From: Xanthomonas hydrangeae
Lineage (GTDB): Bacteria > Pseudomonadota > Gammaproteobacteria > Xanthomonadales > Xanthomonadaceae
Length of the DNA stretch: 64,000 nucleotides
Assembly (NCBI GenBank): GCA_905142475.1
Contig: LR990730.1
Span: 1-64,000, forward strand
Direction: 5' to 3'
Part shown: piece after piece, positions 11,134 to 19,761 of the stretch
Position numbering within the stretch: position 1 is the stretch's first letter
Layout: the number at the start of each line of letters is the position of its first letter
Notes under the pieces: generated by a model
Databases searched by the model: none
What the model was told of the DNA's origin: nothing
What the model saw: the letters and a program-made list of their open reading frames with translations, nothing else
Translations under genes and position numbers: made by a program

Positions 11134-11898
11134 ATGCTGCAGGAATTCTTTATCGCCGCCGCTGCAGGGGGCTCCAATCCGTCGGCCGCTCTTTCGCAGA
11201 TGGGCTTCGAGCATCTGATCACCGAAATGACCTCTCAGCCCGGCGACTTCGCCGTGTCCTGGGTCGTTCTGATCACCCTGATCGCCATGTCCGCTGCCTC
11301 CTGGTACTGGACCGTCATCAACATTTTCCGCGCCACCCGTCTGAAGAGCGCGGCTGACCGCGTCACCACCGCGTTCTGGGATGCCCCGAATGCACAGGAC
11401 GCCATCCGCGCCATGGAAGAACAGCCGGCTTCCGAGCCGTTCTCCAAGATCGCGCTGGACGCAGCCCAGGCTGCCGCTCACCACCAGCGTGCCGAAGGCA
11501 CCAGCGCCGGCGGTCTGGGCGAGAGCCTGAGCCGTTCCGAGTTCGTCGATCGCGCCCTGCGTCAGGCCGTGACCCGCGAAAGCACCCGTCTGCAGTCCGG
11601 CATGACCCTGCTCGCCACCGTCGGTGCGACCGCACCGTTCGTCGGTCTGCTCGGTACCGTGTGGGGCATTTACGGCGCGCTGATCAAGATCGGTGCAACC
11701 GGTTCGGCTTCCATCGACGCCGTTGCCGGCCCGGTGGGTGAAGCGTTGATCATGACCGCGATCGGTCTGTTCGTCGCCATCCCGGCGGTGTTCGCGTTCA
11801 ACTTCTTCTCCAAGGTCAACAGCTCGGTGATCGCCAAGTTCGACACCTTCGCTCACGACCTGCACGACTTCTTCGCCACTGGTTCGCGCGTTCGCTAA
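11134..11898 (+). CDS. exbB: TonB-system proton channel protein ExbB
   Basis: Inner-membrane MotA/TolQ/ExbB-family protein that forms the proton channel with ExbD and drives TonB. The 254 residues show a first membrane segment at about 45-66, a cytoplasmic region, and two more membrane segments at about 155-180 and 205-230. The family signature around LLATVGATAPFVGLLGTVWG spans the second helix. It lies 85 bp after tonB and 45 bp before exbD, so it forms one unit with them. Confidence 0.95.
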   Translation: MLQEFFIAAAAGGSNPSAALSQMGFEHLITEMTSQPGDFAVSWVVLITLIAMSAASWYWTVINIFRATRLKSAADRVTTAFWDAPNAQDAIRAMEEQPASEPFSKIALDAAQAAAHHQRAEGTSAGGLGESLSRSEFVDRALRQAVTRESTRLQSGMTLLATVGATAPFVGLLGTVWGIYGALIKIGATGSASIDAVAGPVGEALIMTAIGLFVAIPAVFAFNFFSKVNSSVIAKFDTFAHDLHDFFATGSRVR

Positions 11899-11943
11899 TC
11901 CGTAGTAAAGAACGACTTCGCAACGATTTAGACGGAGCCCGTT

Positions 11944-12366
11944 ATGGCCTTCAGTAGTGGAAACAGCGGTGGCCCGATGGCCGACATCAATGTGACGCCC
12001 CTCGTGGACGTGATGTTGGTGCTGCTGATCATCTTCATCATTACGGCACCGCTGATGTCCCATAAGGTCAAGGTGGAGCTGCCCGAGGCCAATCTGGTCC
12101 AGAAGGAAGAGCCGGAGAAACGTCCCGCGCCGATCACCCTGGCCGTCAAGGAAGACGGGTCGCTGTACTGGAACGACGAGCCGGTCTCCAAGGAAGCCTT
12201 GGAGTCGCGCCTGTCCACCGCCGCACAGCAGACACCGCAACCGCCGCTCAATCTGCGTGGCGACCGCACGACCAAGATGCGTACGATCAACGAGATCACC
12301 AAGATCGCGCAGGGTCAGGGCATGTTGGACATCGGCTTCGTCGCGACCAAAGAGAAGGGGCAGTAA
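11944..12366 (+). CDS. exbD: TonB-system protein ExbD (first copy)
   Basis: ExbD/TolR-family protein with one membrane helix (about residues 20-40) and a periplasmic domain. The sequence [17 protein letters not shown] holds the conserved, proton-carrying Asp at residue 22. Length 140 residues is typical. It is followed after 3 bp by a second exbD with an almost identical N-terminus but a divergent periplasmic part, so the pair is an old tandem duplication. Confidence 0.95.
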   Translation: MAFSSGNSGGPMADINVTPLVDVMLVLLIIFIITAPLMSHKVKVELPEANLVQKEEPEKRPAPITLAVKEDGSLYWNDEPVSKEALESRLSTAAQQTPQPPLNLRGDRTTKMRTINEITKIAQGQGMLDIGFVATKEKGQ

Positions 12367-12369
12367 GCC

Positions 12370-12780
12370 ATGGCATTCAGTACCGGTGGAAACCGTGGCC
12401 CGATGGCCGATATCAACGTCACGCCCCTGGTGGACGTGATGTTGGTGCTGCTGATCATCTTCATCGTGACCGCGCCGATCATGACCTACCCGATCGCCGT
12501 GGATCTGCCGCAGCGGGTGCTCAACCCGCCACCGCAGACGACCGAACCGCCGCCGCCGATCGAGTTGCGGATCGACGCCAGCAACCAGGTGTTCTGGAAC
12601 AACAGTCCAGTGCCGGTGGCTCAGTTGCAGCAGAAGATGGAAGAAGTGATCGCCAGCGATCCGACCAATCAGCCGGAACTGCGCATCGATGCGAACCAGG
12701 ACGCGGAGTACGAGGTGATGGCCAAAGTCCTGGCTGCGGCAAAGAACTCGCAGATGAAGAAAATCGGCTTCATGCAGTAA
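12370..12780 (+). CDS. exbD2: TonB-system protein ExbD (second copy)
   Basis: 136 residues; the N-terminal membrane segment ([19 protein letters not shown], Asp22) matches the first copy, but the periplasmic domain differs and is Pro-rich after the helix. In Xanthomonas campestris a second exbD in this cluster is known to be dispensable for iron uptake but to matter in plant interaction; this is recalled knowledge, not seen here. A strong terminator follows 42 bp after the stop and closes the operon. Confidence 0.95.
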   Translation: MAFSTGGNRGPMADINVTPLVDVMLVLLIIFIVTAPIMTYPIAVDLPQRVLNPPPQTTEPPPPIELRIDASNQVFWNNSPVPVAQLQQKMEEVIASDPTNQPELRIDANQDAEYEVMAKVLAAAKNSQMKKIGFMQ

Positions 12781-12821
12781 GACATCGCAAGACCGCAACA
12801 CAACAGTCATGACGCGACTGC

Positions 12822-12851
12822 AAACGCCACCGGAAACGGTGGCGTTTTTTT
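12822..12851 (+). terminator. Intrinsic terminator of the exb operon
   Basis: Perfect 11-bp stem AAACGCCACCG / CGGTGGCGTTT with a GAAA loop, followed by a T run. It lies 41 bp past the last exbD stop. Confidence 0.93.
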
Positions 12852-12920
12852 ATGCGTGATCGATTCGCGCCGCGACGCTTCGGCTCGGTGGTCGAGCGTT
12901 GTTTTTGCACTGAGGCCAGT

Positions 12921-13004
12921 GCAGATGCGGAATATGCAGTGATGGCCAAGGTAGTGGCTGCGGCAAAGAACGCGCAGGCCGCTCGCATCAGTTTTGTGCA
13001 GTAG
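12921..13004 (+). pseudogene. Relic of a further exbD (C-terminal end only)
   Basis: The 27 codons before the TAG at 13002-13004 translate to a segment containing DAEYAVMAKVVAAAKN and ending in ISFVQ. This aligns with the last residues of the second exbD ([16 protein letters not shown] ... IGFMQ). No start, membrane helix or upstream exbD sequence remains, and the operon terminator lies before it. It is best read as the tail of a lost third exbD or of a partial duplication. Confidence 0.8.
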
Positions 13005-13045
13005 ATAATGCAGTTACTACTGAAGTAAACGGTGCAGTAAATAGC

Positions 13046-13076
13046 GCAACGGGGCAGAAAAACTCTGCTCCGTTGC
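13046..13076. terminator. Hairpin between exbD relic and pdxJ
   Basis: 13-bp stem GCAACGGGGCAGA / TCTGCTCCGTTGC with one G-T pair and a 5-nt loop, without a T run. It may be the leftover terminator of the lost exbD copy or a stop between the convergent units. Confidence 0.4.
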
Positions 13077-13265
13077 GAGTAATGGGATGCATAACGTGCA
13101 GCTGGCTTAAAGCAACCGAGAAAAACGACAAAACGCAGCGGCCGGCCATCAGGCGTCTGGACCGCACGCGAGAATTCGGGTGTTATCTGCGACCTCAAGA
13201 CCGCCGAGCTCCGTGTTTCGGTAAGTGCCGTCGCTTCGATAGACGCGCTTAGACGATTGAATCTC

Positions 13266-14033
13266 TCAAACGTTAGCCGACGAATTGCGCAGTATCTTCA
13301 GATACGCGCGCACAGTCGCATCCAGACCTCGATACAAGGCTTCGCCGATCAGCGCATGGCCGATCGAGACTTCGAGCACGCCCGGGACAGCCTTGAGAAA
13401 ATCGCCAAGGTTGTCCTGCGACAGATCATGCCCGGCATTGATGCCCAGCCCTGCGGCGCTGGCACGTTGCGCGGCGCCGGAAAACAGCACGAATGCAGCG
13501 TCTGGCTGCCCGCTCAGATGCGCCTGCGCATACGGGCCGGTGTACAACTCGATGCGGTCTGCACCCAGCACCGCCGCCTGCGCGATCTCGGCATTACCGG
13601 CATCCACGAACAAACTGACGCGCGCACCAATCGCCTTGAACGAGGCAATCAGCGCGGCGAGTTGTGCGGGGTCCTGTGCAAAATCGAAACCGTGATCGGA
13701 GGTCAGTTGCCCGTCGCCGTCGGGCACCAGGGTGACCTGCTCGGGACGCGTGAGCCGGCATAGCTCCAGCAGCCCCGGATAACCGTCGCGCGGCGGCGCG
13801 AACGGATTGCCTTCGATATTGAATTCGACCCGCTGCTCGCGCGCCAGCGTGCTGAGTGCCAGCACGTCGTCGGCGCGGATATGCCGCTGGTCCGGGCGCG
13901 GATGCACGGTGATGCCGTGCGCGCCGGCCGCGATGCAGGTGCGTGCGGCCTGCACGACATCCGGATCGTGCCCGCCACGCGAATTGCGCAGCACCGCGAT
14001 CTTGTTGACGTTGACGCTCAGCTGGGTGGTCAC
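13266..14033 (-). CDS. pdxJ: Pyridoxine 5'-phosphate synthase
   Basis: Last ring-closing enzyme of the DXP-dependent vitamin B6 pathway; joins 1-deoxy-xylulose 5-phosphate and 3-amino-2-oxopropyl phosphate. The 255 residues form a TIM barrel with the family N-terminus [17 protein letters not shown] and the segment [16 protein letters not shown], which carries active-site His and Arg residues. It is the last gene of a minus-strand group: cls, a small membrane protein (10 bp upstream), then pdxJ. The short spacing suggests cotranscription with the small gene. Confidence 0.95.
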   Translation of the reverse strand: MTTQLSVNVNKIAVLRNSRGGHDPDVVQAARTCIAAGAHGITVHPRPDQRHIRADDVLALSTLAREQRVEFNIEGNPFAPPRDGYPGLLELCRLTRPEQVTLVPDGDGQLTSDHGFDFAQDPAQLAALIASFKAIGARVSLFVDAGNAEIAQAAVLGADRIELYTGPYAQAHLSGQPDAAFVLFSGAAQRASAAGLGINAGHDLSQDNLGDFLKAVPGVLEVSIGHALIGEALYRGLDATVRAYLKILRNSSANV

Positions 14034-14043
14034 AACGTCGCTC

Positions 14044-14313
14044 TCAGGCCTGCGGCTCGCCGTCGCGCGTGGCGGCCAGTGCGGCGGCCTTGCGGGCCTC
14101 GGCGATCTCGCGCAGGCGGCGCAGTTCTGCCGGGTCGATCATGCTGCTGGTATCGCGCTGGGTATCGCCCATGCGCGAGGCGAACCAGCCGCGCGTCCAC
14201 AGCAGCAGCAGCAGCAATGCCACCAGCAGCGAGACCACCAGCAACCACACGTGCGGCGTGCTGAAAGCCAGCACCAGCGCACCCAGTGCCATAAGCAGAA
14301 ACAGCCAGTGCAT
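14044..14313 (-). CDS. Small two-helix membrane protein, unknown function
   Basis: 89 residues. The first half has two hydrophobic helices (about 3-20 and 23-42) very rich in Leu; the second half is charged and Ala-rich with a helical stretch [21 protein letters not shown]. No family name can be given. It lies between cls and pdxJ on the same strand, 75 bp after the cls stop and 10 bp before the pdxJ start. The position and clean membrane pattern support it as a real gene. Confidence 0.7.
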   Translation of the reverse strand: MHWLFLLMALGALVLAFSTPHVWLLVVSLLVALLLLLLWTRGWFASRMGDTQRDTSSMIDPAELRRLREIAEARKAAALAATRDGEPQA

Positions 14314-14388
14314 GACGAGCTCCCCAATCAGTGGCGGCAGTGTAGCGCCGCGCCCGGTGCGGTTCCACGTGGGCGCGGTGGGTGCGGC

Positions 14389-15849
14389 TCAGAGCAGGGG
14401 CGACAGCAGCCGTGCGAAGGCTTCGGGAAGGCGCGAGCGCCATAGGGGGCGGCGGCGCACGAAGCGCACTTCCTGGGCTTTTTCCAGGTCGCTGCCGATC
14501 AGCCCCGCCAGTTCTGCCGCCACCGCCTGGTCGCGGAACAGCATCGACAACTCGAAATTCAGCCGGAAGCTGCGGCTGTCGAAATTGGCGCTGCCGACGA
14601 TGCTGATCTCGTCGTCGACCAGCAACGCCTTGGTGTGCAGCATGCGCGGGCCGTATTCGTAGATGCGCACGCCGGCTTCGAGCAGTTCGTCGAAATACGA
14701 GCGCGCCGCATAGGTGACCAGGCGCGAATCGCTGACGCGCGGCACCAGCAGGCGCACATCCAGCCCGCCCAATGCGGCCGAGGTCAGCGCCATGCGCGCG
14801 GCCTCGCCGGGGACGAAATATGGGGTGACCAGCCAGACGCGATGCCTGGCCTCGTGGATCGCGGCGACCATCAGCCGGTGGATGGCCTCCCAAGAGGAAT
14901 CCGGCCCCGACACCAGCACCTGCGCGTCGACATCGCCTTGCGCGCGGGTCGGCACGTCCTCCGGCCACAGCTGTTGACCGTGGAAGGCCGGGCGGCCCTG
15001 CCGGGTGGCGTAGAGCCAGTCTTCCAGGAACACCAGCTGCAGGCTGCGCACCACGTGGCCCTGCAGACGCACGTGCAGATCGCGGTAGGCGTCGCTGCGC
15101 ACCTGCTCGTTCTCGTCGTCGGTGACGTTGATGCCGCCAGTGAAGCCGATCCGCCCATCGATGACGATCACCTTGCGGTGGGTGCGCAGGTTCAACCACG
15201 GGCGCTTGAACGGCTTGAGCAGCTGCGAGGGATGGAACCAGGCGGTCTCCACCCCGGCCTCGCGCAGCGTGCGCAGGCTGCGCCGCGTCATCGCCGAAGA
15301 ACCCACCGCATCCAGCAACAAGCGCACCTTGACGCCGGCGCGCGCGCGTTCCATCAGGGCCTCGCAGATCGCGGTGCCGCTGCGGTCCGGCTGGAAGATG
15401 TAGTACTCCAGATGGATGTGGTCGCGCGCGTGACCGATCGCCTCGATGATGGCGGCGTAGGTGGCAGCGCCGTCGACCAGCCAGTGCACTTCGGTGGCGC
15501 TGCTGGGTGCCAGGCCGGTGGTGGACTGGGCGATCTTGGCCAGCTCGGTGCAGTCTGCATCGGGTGGGCAGACGCTGTCGTAGCTTTCCATGCCCGAGCG
15601 CGAACGGCCGCGACGCAGGCGCTGGCGTTTGACCTTCTGCGGGCCGAGCCAGTAATAGATCAGCAGGCCCAGATATGGCAGCGCGGCCAGCGACAGCACC
15701 CAGCTGAGCGTGGCCACCGGCTCGCGCTTCTGCAGCACGATCCAGCTGGCGATCCACAGCAGGTACAGCACGTAGGCGGCGAGGAGAAGCGCTTCGAGGT
15801 GGGGAATGGTGGCCAGCCAGTCCCACGCGCCCTGTGCGGATGCGAGCAT
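14389..15849 (-). CDS. cls: Cardiolipin synthase (phospholipase D family)
   Basis: Makes cardiolipin from two phosphatidylglycerol molecules at the inner membrane. The 486 residues start with two membrane helices (about 17-37 and 48-67), followed by two phospholipase D HKD motifs: HRKVIVIDG near residue 221 and HTKALLVDD near 404, the latter followed by GSANFDSRSF. This layout and length match the ClsA type. It is divergent from the radical SAM gene at 15986 and heads the group with the small membrane protein and pdxJ. Confidence 0.95.
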   Translation of the reverse strand: MLASAQGAWDWLATIPHLEALLLAAYVLYLLWIASWIVLQKREPVATLSWVLSLAALPYLGLLIYYWLGPQKVKRQRLRRGRSRSGMESYDSVCPPDADCTELAKIAQSTTGLAPSSATEVHWLVDGAATYAAIIEAIGHARDHIHLEYYIFQPDRSGTAICEALMERARAGVKVRLLLDAVGSSAMTRRSLRTLREAGVETAWFHPSQLLKPFKRPWLNLRTHRKVIVIDGRIGFTGGINVTDDENEQVRSDAYRDLHVRLQGHVVRSLQLVFLEDWLYATRQGRPAFHGQQLWPEDVPTRAQGDVDAQVLVSGPDSSWEAIHRLMVAAIHEARHRVWLVTPYFVPGEAARMALTSAALGGLDVRLLVPRVSDSRLVTYAARSYFDELLEAGVRIYEYGPRMLHTKALLVDDEISIVGSANFDSRSFRLNFELSMLFRDQAVAAELAGLIGSDLEKAQEVRFVRRRPLWRSRLPEAFARLLSPLL

Positions 15850-15985
15850 GCGCGGATTCTACGGCCCGCACGCCTCACTGCGATGACCAGGCAGCCAACG
15901 CGACGGCAGTGCTCCGGGATGAAAGCTTCATCGTGTCGCGTGCGCGGTCGCGGCATGTGAGACCTGCCGGCCGTACGATGGCGCG

Positions 15986-17080
15986 ATGGCAACTGCAATC
16001 AAGGGCCGGGGTGCAACCGGCCACCTGCCCGGACGCTTCGAAACCACCACCCAGCAGGCGGTGGACGATGGCTGGTACGCGGACGACAGCGAGGAGTTCG
16101 CCGCGCCGGCATTGCGTACGCAGGTCACCGAGGAAACCGCGCGCAGCATCATCAGCCGCAATCAATCGCCGGATATCGGGTTCTCGCAATCGGTGAATCC
16201 GTATCGAGGCTGCGAGCATGGGTGCAGCTACTGCTTTGCGCGGCCCTCGCATGCGTATCTCAATCTCTCGCCCGGACTGGATTTCGAGACAAAGTTGTTC
16301 GCCAAAACCAATGCGCCGGCGCTGCTACGTCGCGAGTTGTCGCGGCCCAGCTATGTACCCAGCCCGATCGCATTGGGCATCAACACCGATGCGTATCAGC
16401 CGATCGAACGTAAGCACGCGCTGACGCGGCAATTGATCGAAGTGCTATGGGAGACGCGGCATCCGTTCACGCTGATCACCAAGAACGCGTTGGTGACGCG
16501 CGATCTGGATCTGCTTGCGCCGCTGGCACGCGAGGGGCTGGTCAACGTGTATTTCTCGGTGACCACGCTCGACCCGCATGTGTCGGCCAAGCTCGAACCG
16601 CGCGCGTCCGCGCCGCATGCACGCCTGCGCGCGATGCGTACGTTGCACGAGGCCGGCGTGCCGGTCGGGGTGATGGCCGCGCCGGTGATTCCGTGGATCA
16701 ACGATCACGAACTGGAAGCGATCCTGCAGGCCGCCGCCGATGCTGGCGCCCACAGTGCCGGCTACGTATTGCTGCGGCTACCGCACGAAGTGGCGCCGCT
16801 GTTCCGCGACTGGTTGCAGACCCATCATCCACAACGCGCCGAGCATGTGATGAGCACGATCCAGCAGCTGCGCGGCGGCAAGGATTACGACAGTGCCTTC
16901 GGTACGCGCATGCGCGGACAAGGCGTGTATGCGGATCTGCTGGCGAGACGCTTCGCGCTGGCCCACCGCCGCGCCGGTTTCGATGCACGCGAGATGCCGC
17001 CGTTGGACACAGGGAAGTTTCGGCGCCCTGCTCCGCCGGCCAAGCCGGTCAAGGAGTCGCCGCAGGGGCAGTTGTTTTAG
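15986..17080 (+). CDS. PA0069-family radical SAM protein
   Basis: 364 residues with the radical SAM cluster motif CEHGCSYC: Cys76, Cys80 and Cys83 would bind the 4Fe-4S cluster that cleaves S-adenosylmethionine. The surrounding sequence NPYRGCEHGCSYCFARP and the distant likeness to spore photoproduct lyases are typical of the PA0069/SplB-like family, whose substrate is not established. The Gly-rich N-terminus (IKGRGATG) is also a family trait. It is divergent from cls and convergent with the oxygenase gene at 17160. Confidence 0.88.
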   Translation: MATAIKGRGATGHLPGRFETTTQQAVDDGWYADDSEEFAAPALRTQVTEETARSIISRNQSPDIGFSQSVNPYRGCEHGCSYCFARPSHAYLNLSPGLDFETKLFAKTNAPALLRRELSRPSYVPSPIALGINTDAYQPIERKHALTRQLIEVLWETRHPFTLITKNALVTRDLDLLAPLAREGLVNVYFSVTTLDPHVSAKLEPRASAPHARLRAMRTLHEAGVPVGVMAAPVIPWINDHELEAILQAAADAGAHSAGYVLLRLPHEVAPLFRDWLQTHHPQRAEHVMSTIQQLRGGKDYDSAFGTRMRGQGVYADLLARRFALAHRRAGFDAREMPPLDTGKFRRPAPPAKPVKESPQGQLF

Positions 17081-17081
17081 G

Positions 17082-17167
17082 GGCGGGAATCGGGATTGGG
17101 GAATCGGGAATCGCAACAGCGCAGCTCTTCTGCCGTTGCGATTCTCCATTCCCGATTCCCTATTCCC
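17082..17167. repeat. Palindromic GGGAATCGGGATTGGG-type intergenic repeat
   Basis: Short reiterated GGGAATCGGGATT-like units on one side and their complements (ATTCCCGATTCCC) on the other fold into a long imperfect hairpin. It fills almost the whole spacer between two convergent genes and could stop transcription from both sides. Similar intergenic repeats are common in xanthomonads (recalled, not checked). Confidence 0.7.
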
Positions 17168-17861
17168 CGCCGTACAGCGCCTGCGCCGACTGAAACAAAA
17201 TCCAGCTCGTCGCAATGAACTTGTCGCCGCCGACCGGGCGGTTGCCGCGGTGGGTGTGGGTGAACGCGGTGGGAGCGATCAGCAGGCTGCCGGTGCGTGG
17301 GCGGGCCTTGCGCTGCTGGAACAGGAATTCGGTTTCGCCTTGCTCGAACTCCTCGTTGAGGTAGAGCGTCCACAGCAGATGGCGGTGCAGCGTTTCGGCG
17401 CTGGCATCGCGTGGATACAGCTCGCAATGCCAGTACGGATAACCGCCCTGGTCGGCGGCGTACCACTGCAGATTGATCGCTGCCGGGCGCAGGCAGGTGC
17501 GCGCCAGATCGCCCAACGCCTGATCGCTCATCTGCCCGATGTCTTCGGCAACCAGGCGATGCGGGCTGCCGTCGTCGGTGGTGACCTGCAGCATCAGCGG
17601 CGAGATCAACGCTTGCGGATAGCGCCGCAGATAGCCGAGCAGGCCTTGGAACACTGCTTGTTGCAGGCGGTTTTCCACCTCCGCCCACTCGGCCATGCCG
17701 CTGATGCGCAGATCGCGGCTGTGTTTGAGTTCGGGAAACACGCCGCTGCCGACGCGCCCGGGTTGCAGCTGCTGGCTGGCGCGCATGCGTTGCACGATGG
17801 CGGCGCAATCCTGCCGCGACACCGCGTTGTCGGTGATCTGGATGAAGTCGGGTTGGTCCAT
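17160..17861 (-). CDS. 2-oxoglutarate/Fe(II)-dependent oxygenase family protein
   Basis: 233 residues with a double-stranded beta-helix pattern of prolyl-hydroxylase type. The likely iron-binding first motif is YWHCELYP (His145, Glu147, so H-x-E rather than the usual H-x-D). The distal His lies in FTHTHRGNRP near residue 204, followed by a basic region fit to hold 2-oxoglutarate. It resembles hydroxylases of the PiuC/PKHD group in its C-terminal HRGNRPVGGDKFIATSW segment. The substrate is unknown. It is convergent with the radical SAM gene. Confidence 0.78.
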   Translation of the reverse strand: MDQPDFIQITDNAVSRQDCAAIVQRMRASQQLQPGRVGSGVFPELKHSRDLRISGMAEWAEVENRLQQAVFQGLLGYLRRYPQALISPLMLQVTTDDGSPHRLVAEDIGQMSDQALGDLARTCLRPAAINLQWYAADQGGYPYWHCELYPRDASAETLHRHLLWTLYLNEEFEQGETEFLFQQRKARPRTGSLLIAPTAFTHTHRGNRPVGGDKFIATSWILFQSAQALYGGE

Positions 17862-18152
17862 GCCATGACGATAGCAACCTCGACAGCGGCCTGCACCGTC
17901 GGTGCCTCGATCGCACCCCGCCTGGATCGTTTCGCTGCGCCATATCGCAGATCAAGAGCTTGGGTTCGATGCAATGGTTCGAAGCGACTCGCCAGCCTTG
18001 CGTGTTTCGCTGATCAGCGGGATGAGTGGATGTCAAGGCCAAGCGTGGAAACGCCGCATGGCGCTGTCCCTGTCCCTGACGAATGACGAATGACGATGCT
18101 GCGCTCTGACAAGGCGCTGTATGCGGCTGCAGCGTGTGCACGACCGTAAAAG
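17862..18152. other. Spacer upstream of the oxygenase gene
   Basis: This gap between two minus-strand genes contains the oxygenase promoter by position and, at its right end, the fadL terminator. I see no gene and no clear promoter hexamers. Confidence 0.5.
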
Positions 18153-18178
18153 AAAAACCCCGCCGAAGCGGGGTTTTT
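18153..18178 (-). terminator. Intrinsic terminator of the FadL-type porin gene
   Basis: Perfect 11-bp stem AAAAACCCCGC / GCGGGGTTTTT with a 4-nt loop. Read on the minus strand it ends in a T run and lies 26 bp past the stop of the porin gene. Confidence 0.93.
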
Positions 18179-18203
18179 CATCACGCGTACCGGGAAGCGT
18201 CGA

Positions 18204-19544
18204 TCAGAACTTGTAGTTGATCGAAGCGGCCAGCACGTCGCCCTTCACCGTGTAGCTGCCAGCCAGGCGGTCGCCGGTGGCGCTGCGGGTGTCGCTGGTC
18301 GGATCGCTGGTGAACAGGTGGGTGTAGCCGAAGTTGTATTCGGCCTGCTGCGACGGACGCCAGCTCAGACCCAGCGAGACCCACTTGCGGCTCGCATCCG
18401 GCACGCGCACGTCGCGGTGCTCGGCGGTGGTCGGGGTCTGGTCGTACGCCAGGCCGCCACGCAGGGTCAGCGTCTCGCTCATGCGGTAGTCGGCACCGAT
18501 CGAGGCGAAGGTGGTGTCGCGGTAGGAGAAGTCCAGCACGCTGTCGGGCTGGTTGGAGGCGAAGTCCACCGTCACCTGGTCGAACTTGCTCCAGGCGGTG
18601 CGGGTGACGTCGGCCATGATCGACCACTGCTCGTTCACGTTGTGGGTGAAGCTGGCGGTGGCGCTGGCCGGGAGCTTGACGGTGGCGCGGCCCTTGGTGT
18701 CGACGAAGGTGCCCGGAGCAGCCTGCGCCAGCACGGCGGTAGGACCGCCCGGCACGGTGAAGTCGGCATCGCCGTCGGTGATCTTGTGCTCCACTTCCGA
18801 GCGATAGCTGAAGCCGATGTGGGTGTTCTCATCGATGCTGAACAAGCCACCCAGGGTGAAGCCCACTTCGGTGCTGTTGCCCTTGATGCGCGAGTAACCA
18901 TCGGCGCTGCCCGGCGCAAAGCCCGGCACGCGGCGGGCGGCCAGGATGCTGCCGAAATCCACCGCGTTGGCCAGGTCGATATCCAGGCGCTCGGCGAACA
19001 CCGAGGCACCGAAGGACACGTAGGGGTTCACGTCGTAGGAGAAGGCGACATTGAAGTCGATCGCCTGCAGCTCGGTCTTGGTGCCGTGGTAGCGGCCGAC
19101 CCAGTCGCGGTCGTAGTCGGTCTTGAAGCCGAACGGCACGGTCAGCGAGGTACCCAGGTGCATGTTGTCGTTCTCGCCGAACGGCACGTGGAAGTACATC
19201 GCCGGGACCGGCGCGATCATGCCGGCGTCGCCGCCATTGCCGCCGGAGACCGGGGCGCCGTTGGCGTAGGTGGCGGTGTCGGGCTGGAACTTGGCCGAGA
19301 AGCTGATGGCGCTGACGTCGGCCTGGAACAGGCGACCGTCCAGCTGGCGCATGCCGGCCGGGTTGTTGGCGATGATCGAGGCATCGTCCGGGGCGCTGCC
19401 CGAACCGGCGAAGGCACGGCCAAGACCCTTGGCGCTGTTTTCCTTCAGCTGGAAGGCGGCGCCGTGGGCCTGGCCAACGGCGAGTACGCCGGCAATACCG
19501 ACGGCCAACAGGGTGGCGCGGCTGAGAGTGGAAGCGGTAGACAT
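18204..19544 (-). CDS. FadL/OMPP1-family outer-membrane transporter
   Basis: Beta-barrel channel for hydrophobic compounds such as long-chain fatty acids. With the start at 19544 (GGAG 10 bp before the ATG) the product has 446 residues and a signal peptide MSTASTLSRATLLAVG...QAHGAAF. The mature N-terminus AAFQLKENSAKGLGRAFAGSGSAPDDASIIANNPAGM is diagnostic: the NPAGM motif marks the FadL hatch region. The C-terminus ends in an aromatic residue (INYKF), as outer-membrane barrels do. An in-frame ATG at 19673 would add 43 residues that do not look like a signal. Confidence 0.93.
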   Translation of the reverse strand: MSTASTLSRATLLAVGIAGVLAVGQAHGAAFQLKENSAKGLGRAFAGSGSAPDDASIIANNPAGMRQLDGRLFQADVSAISFSAKFQPDTATYANGAPVSGGNGGDAGMIAPVPAMYFHVPFGENDNMHLGTSLTVPFGFKTDYDRDWVGRYHGTKTELQAIDFNVAFSYDVNPYVSFGASVFAERLDIDLANAVDFGSILAARRVPGFAPGSADGYSRIKGNSTEVGFTLGGLFSIDENTHIGFSYRSEVEHKITDGDADFTVPGGPTAVLAQAAPGTFVDTKGRATVKLPASATASFTHNVNEQWSIMADVTRTAWSKFDQVTVDFASNQPDSVLDFSYRDTTFASIGADYRMSETLTLRGGLAYDQTPTTAEHRDVRVPDASRKWVSLGLSWRPSQQAEYNFGYTHLFTSDPTSDTRSATGDRLAGSYTVKGDVLAASINYKF

Positions 19545-19761
19545 AAGGTGGTGCTCTCCGGATAAAGACTGCAGTGGTCGGTACAGCGCCCGCGCCCAGC
19601 GCCAAGTGGCTGCTGGAGCGCGCCGGAGACCCCCCCCCGACAGACGACGCCGTACGCAGTATACCCACCACAATTAACCGAACAATAACGAAGCACGTTT
19701 CGATCGGCTGGACAGGTTAGGGATGGGTTCAGGAGCGTGAACCCGCTAGAGTGCCACTCCG

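Noticed and set aside
14362..14375. Fourth parS-like sequence GTTCCACGTGGGCG
   Set aside because: Only 11 of 14 positions match and the palindrome is broken on the right side; other sites in the window are perfect.
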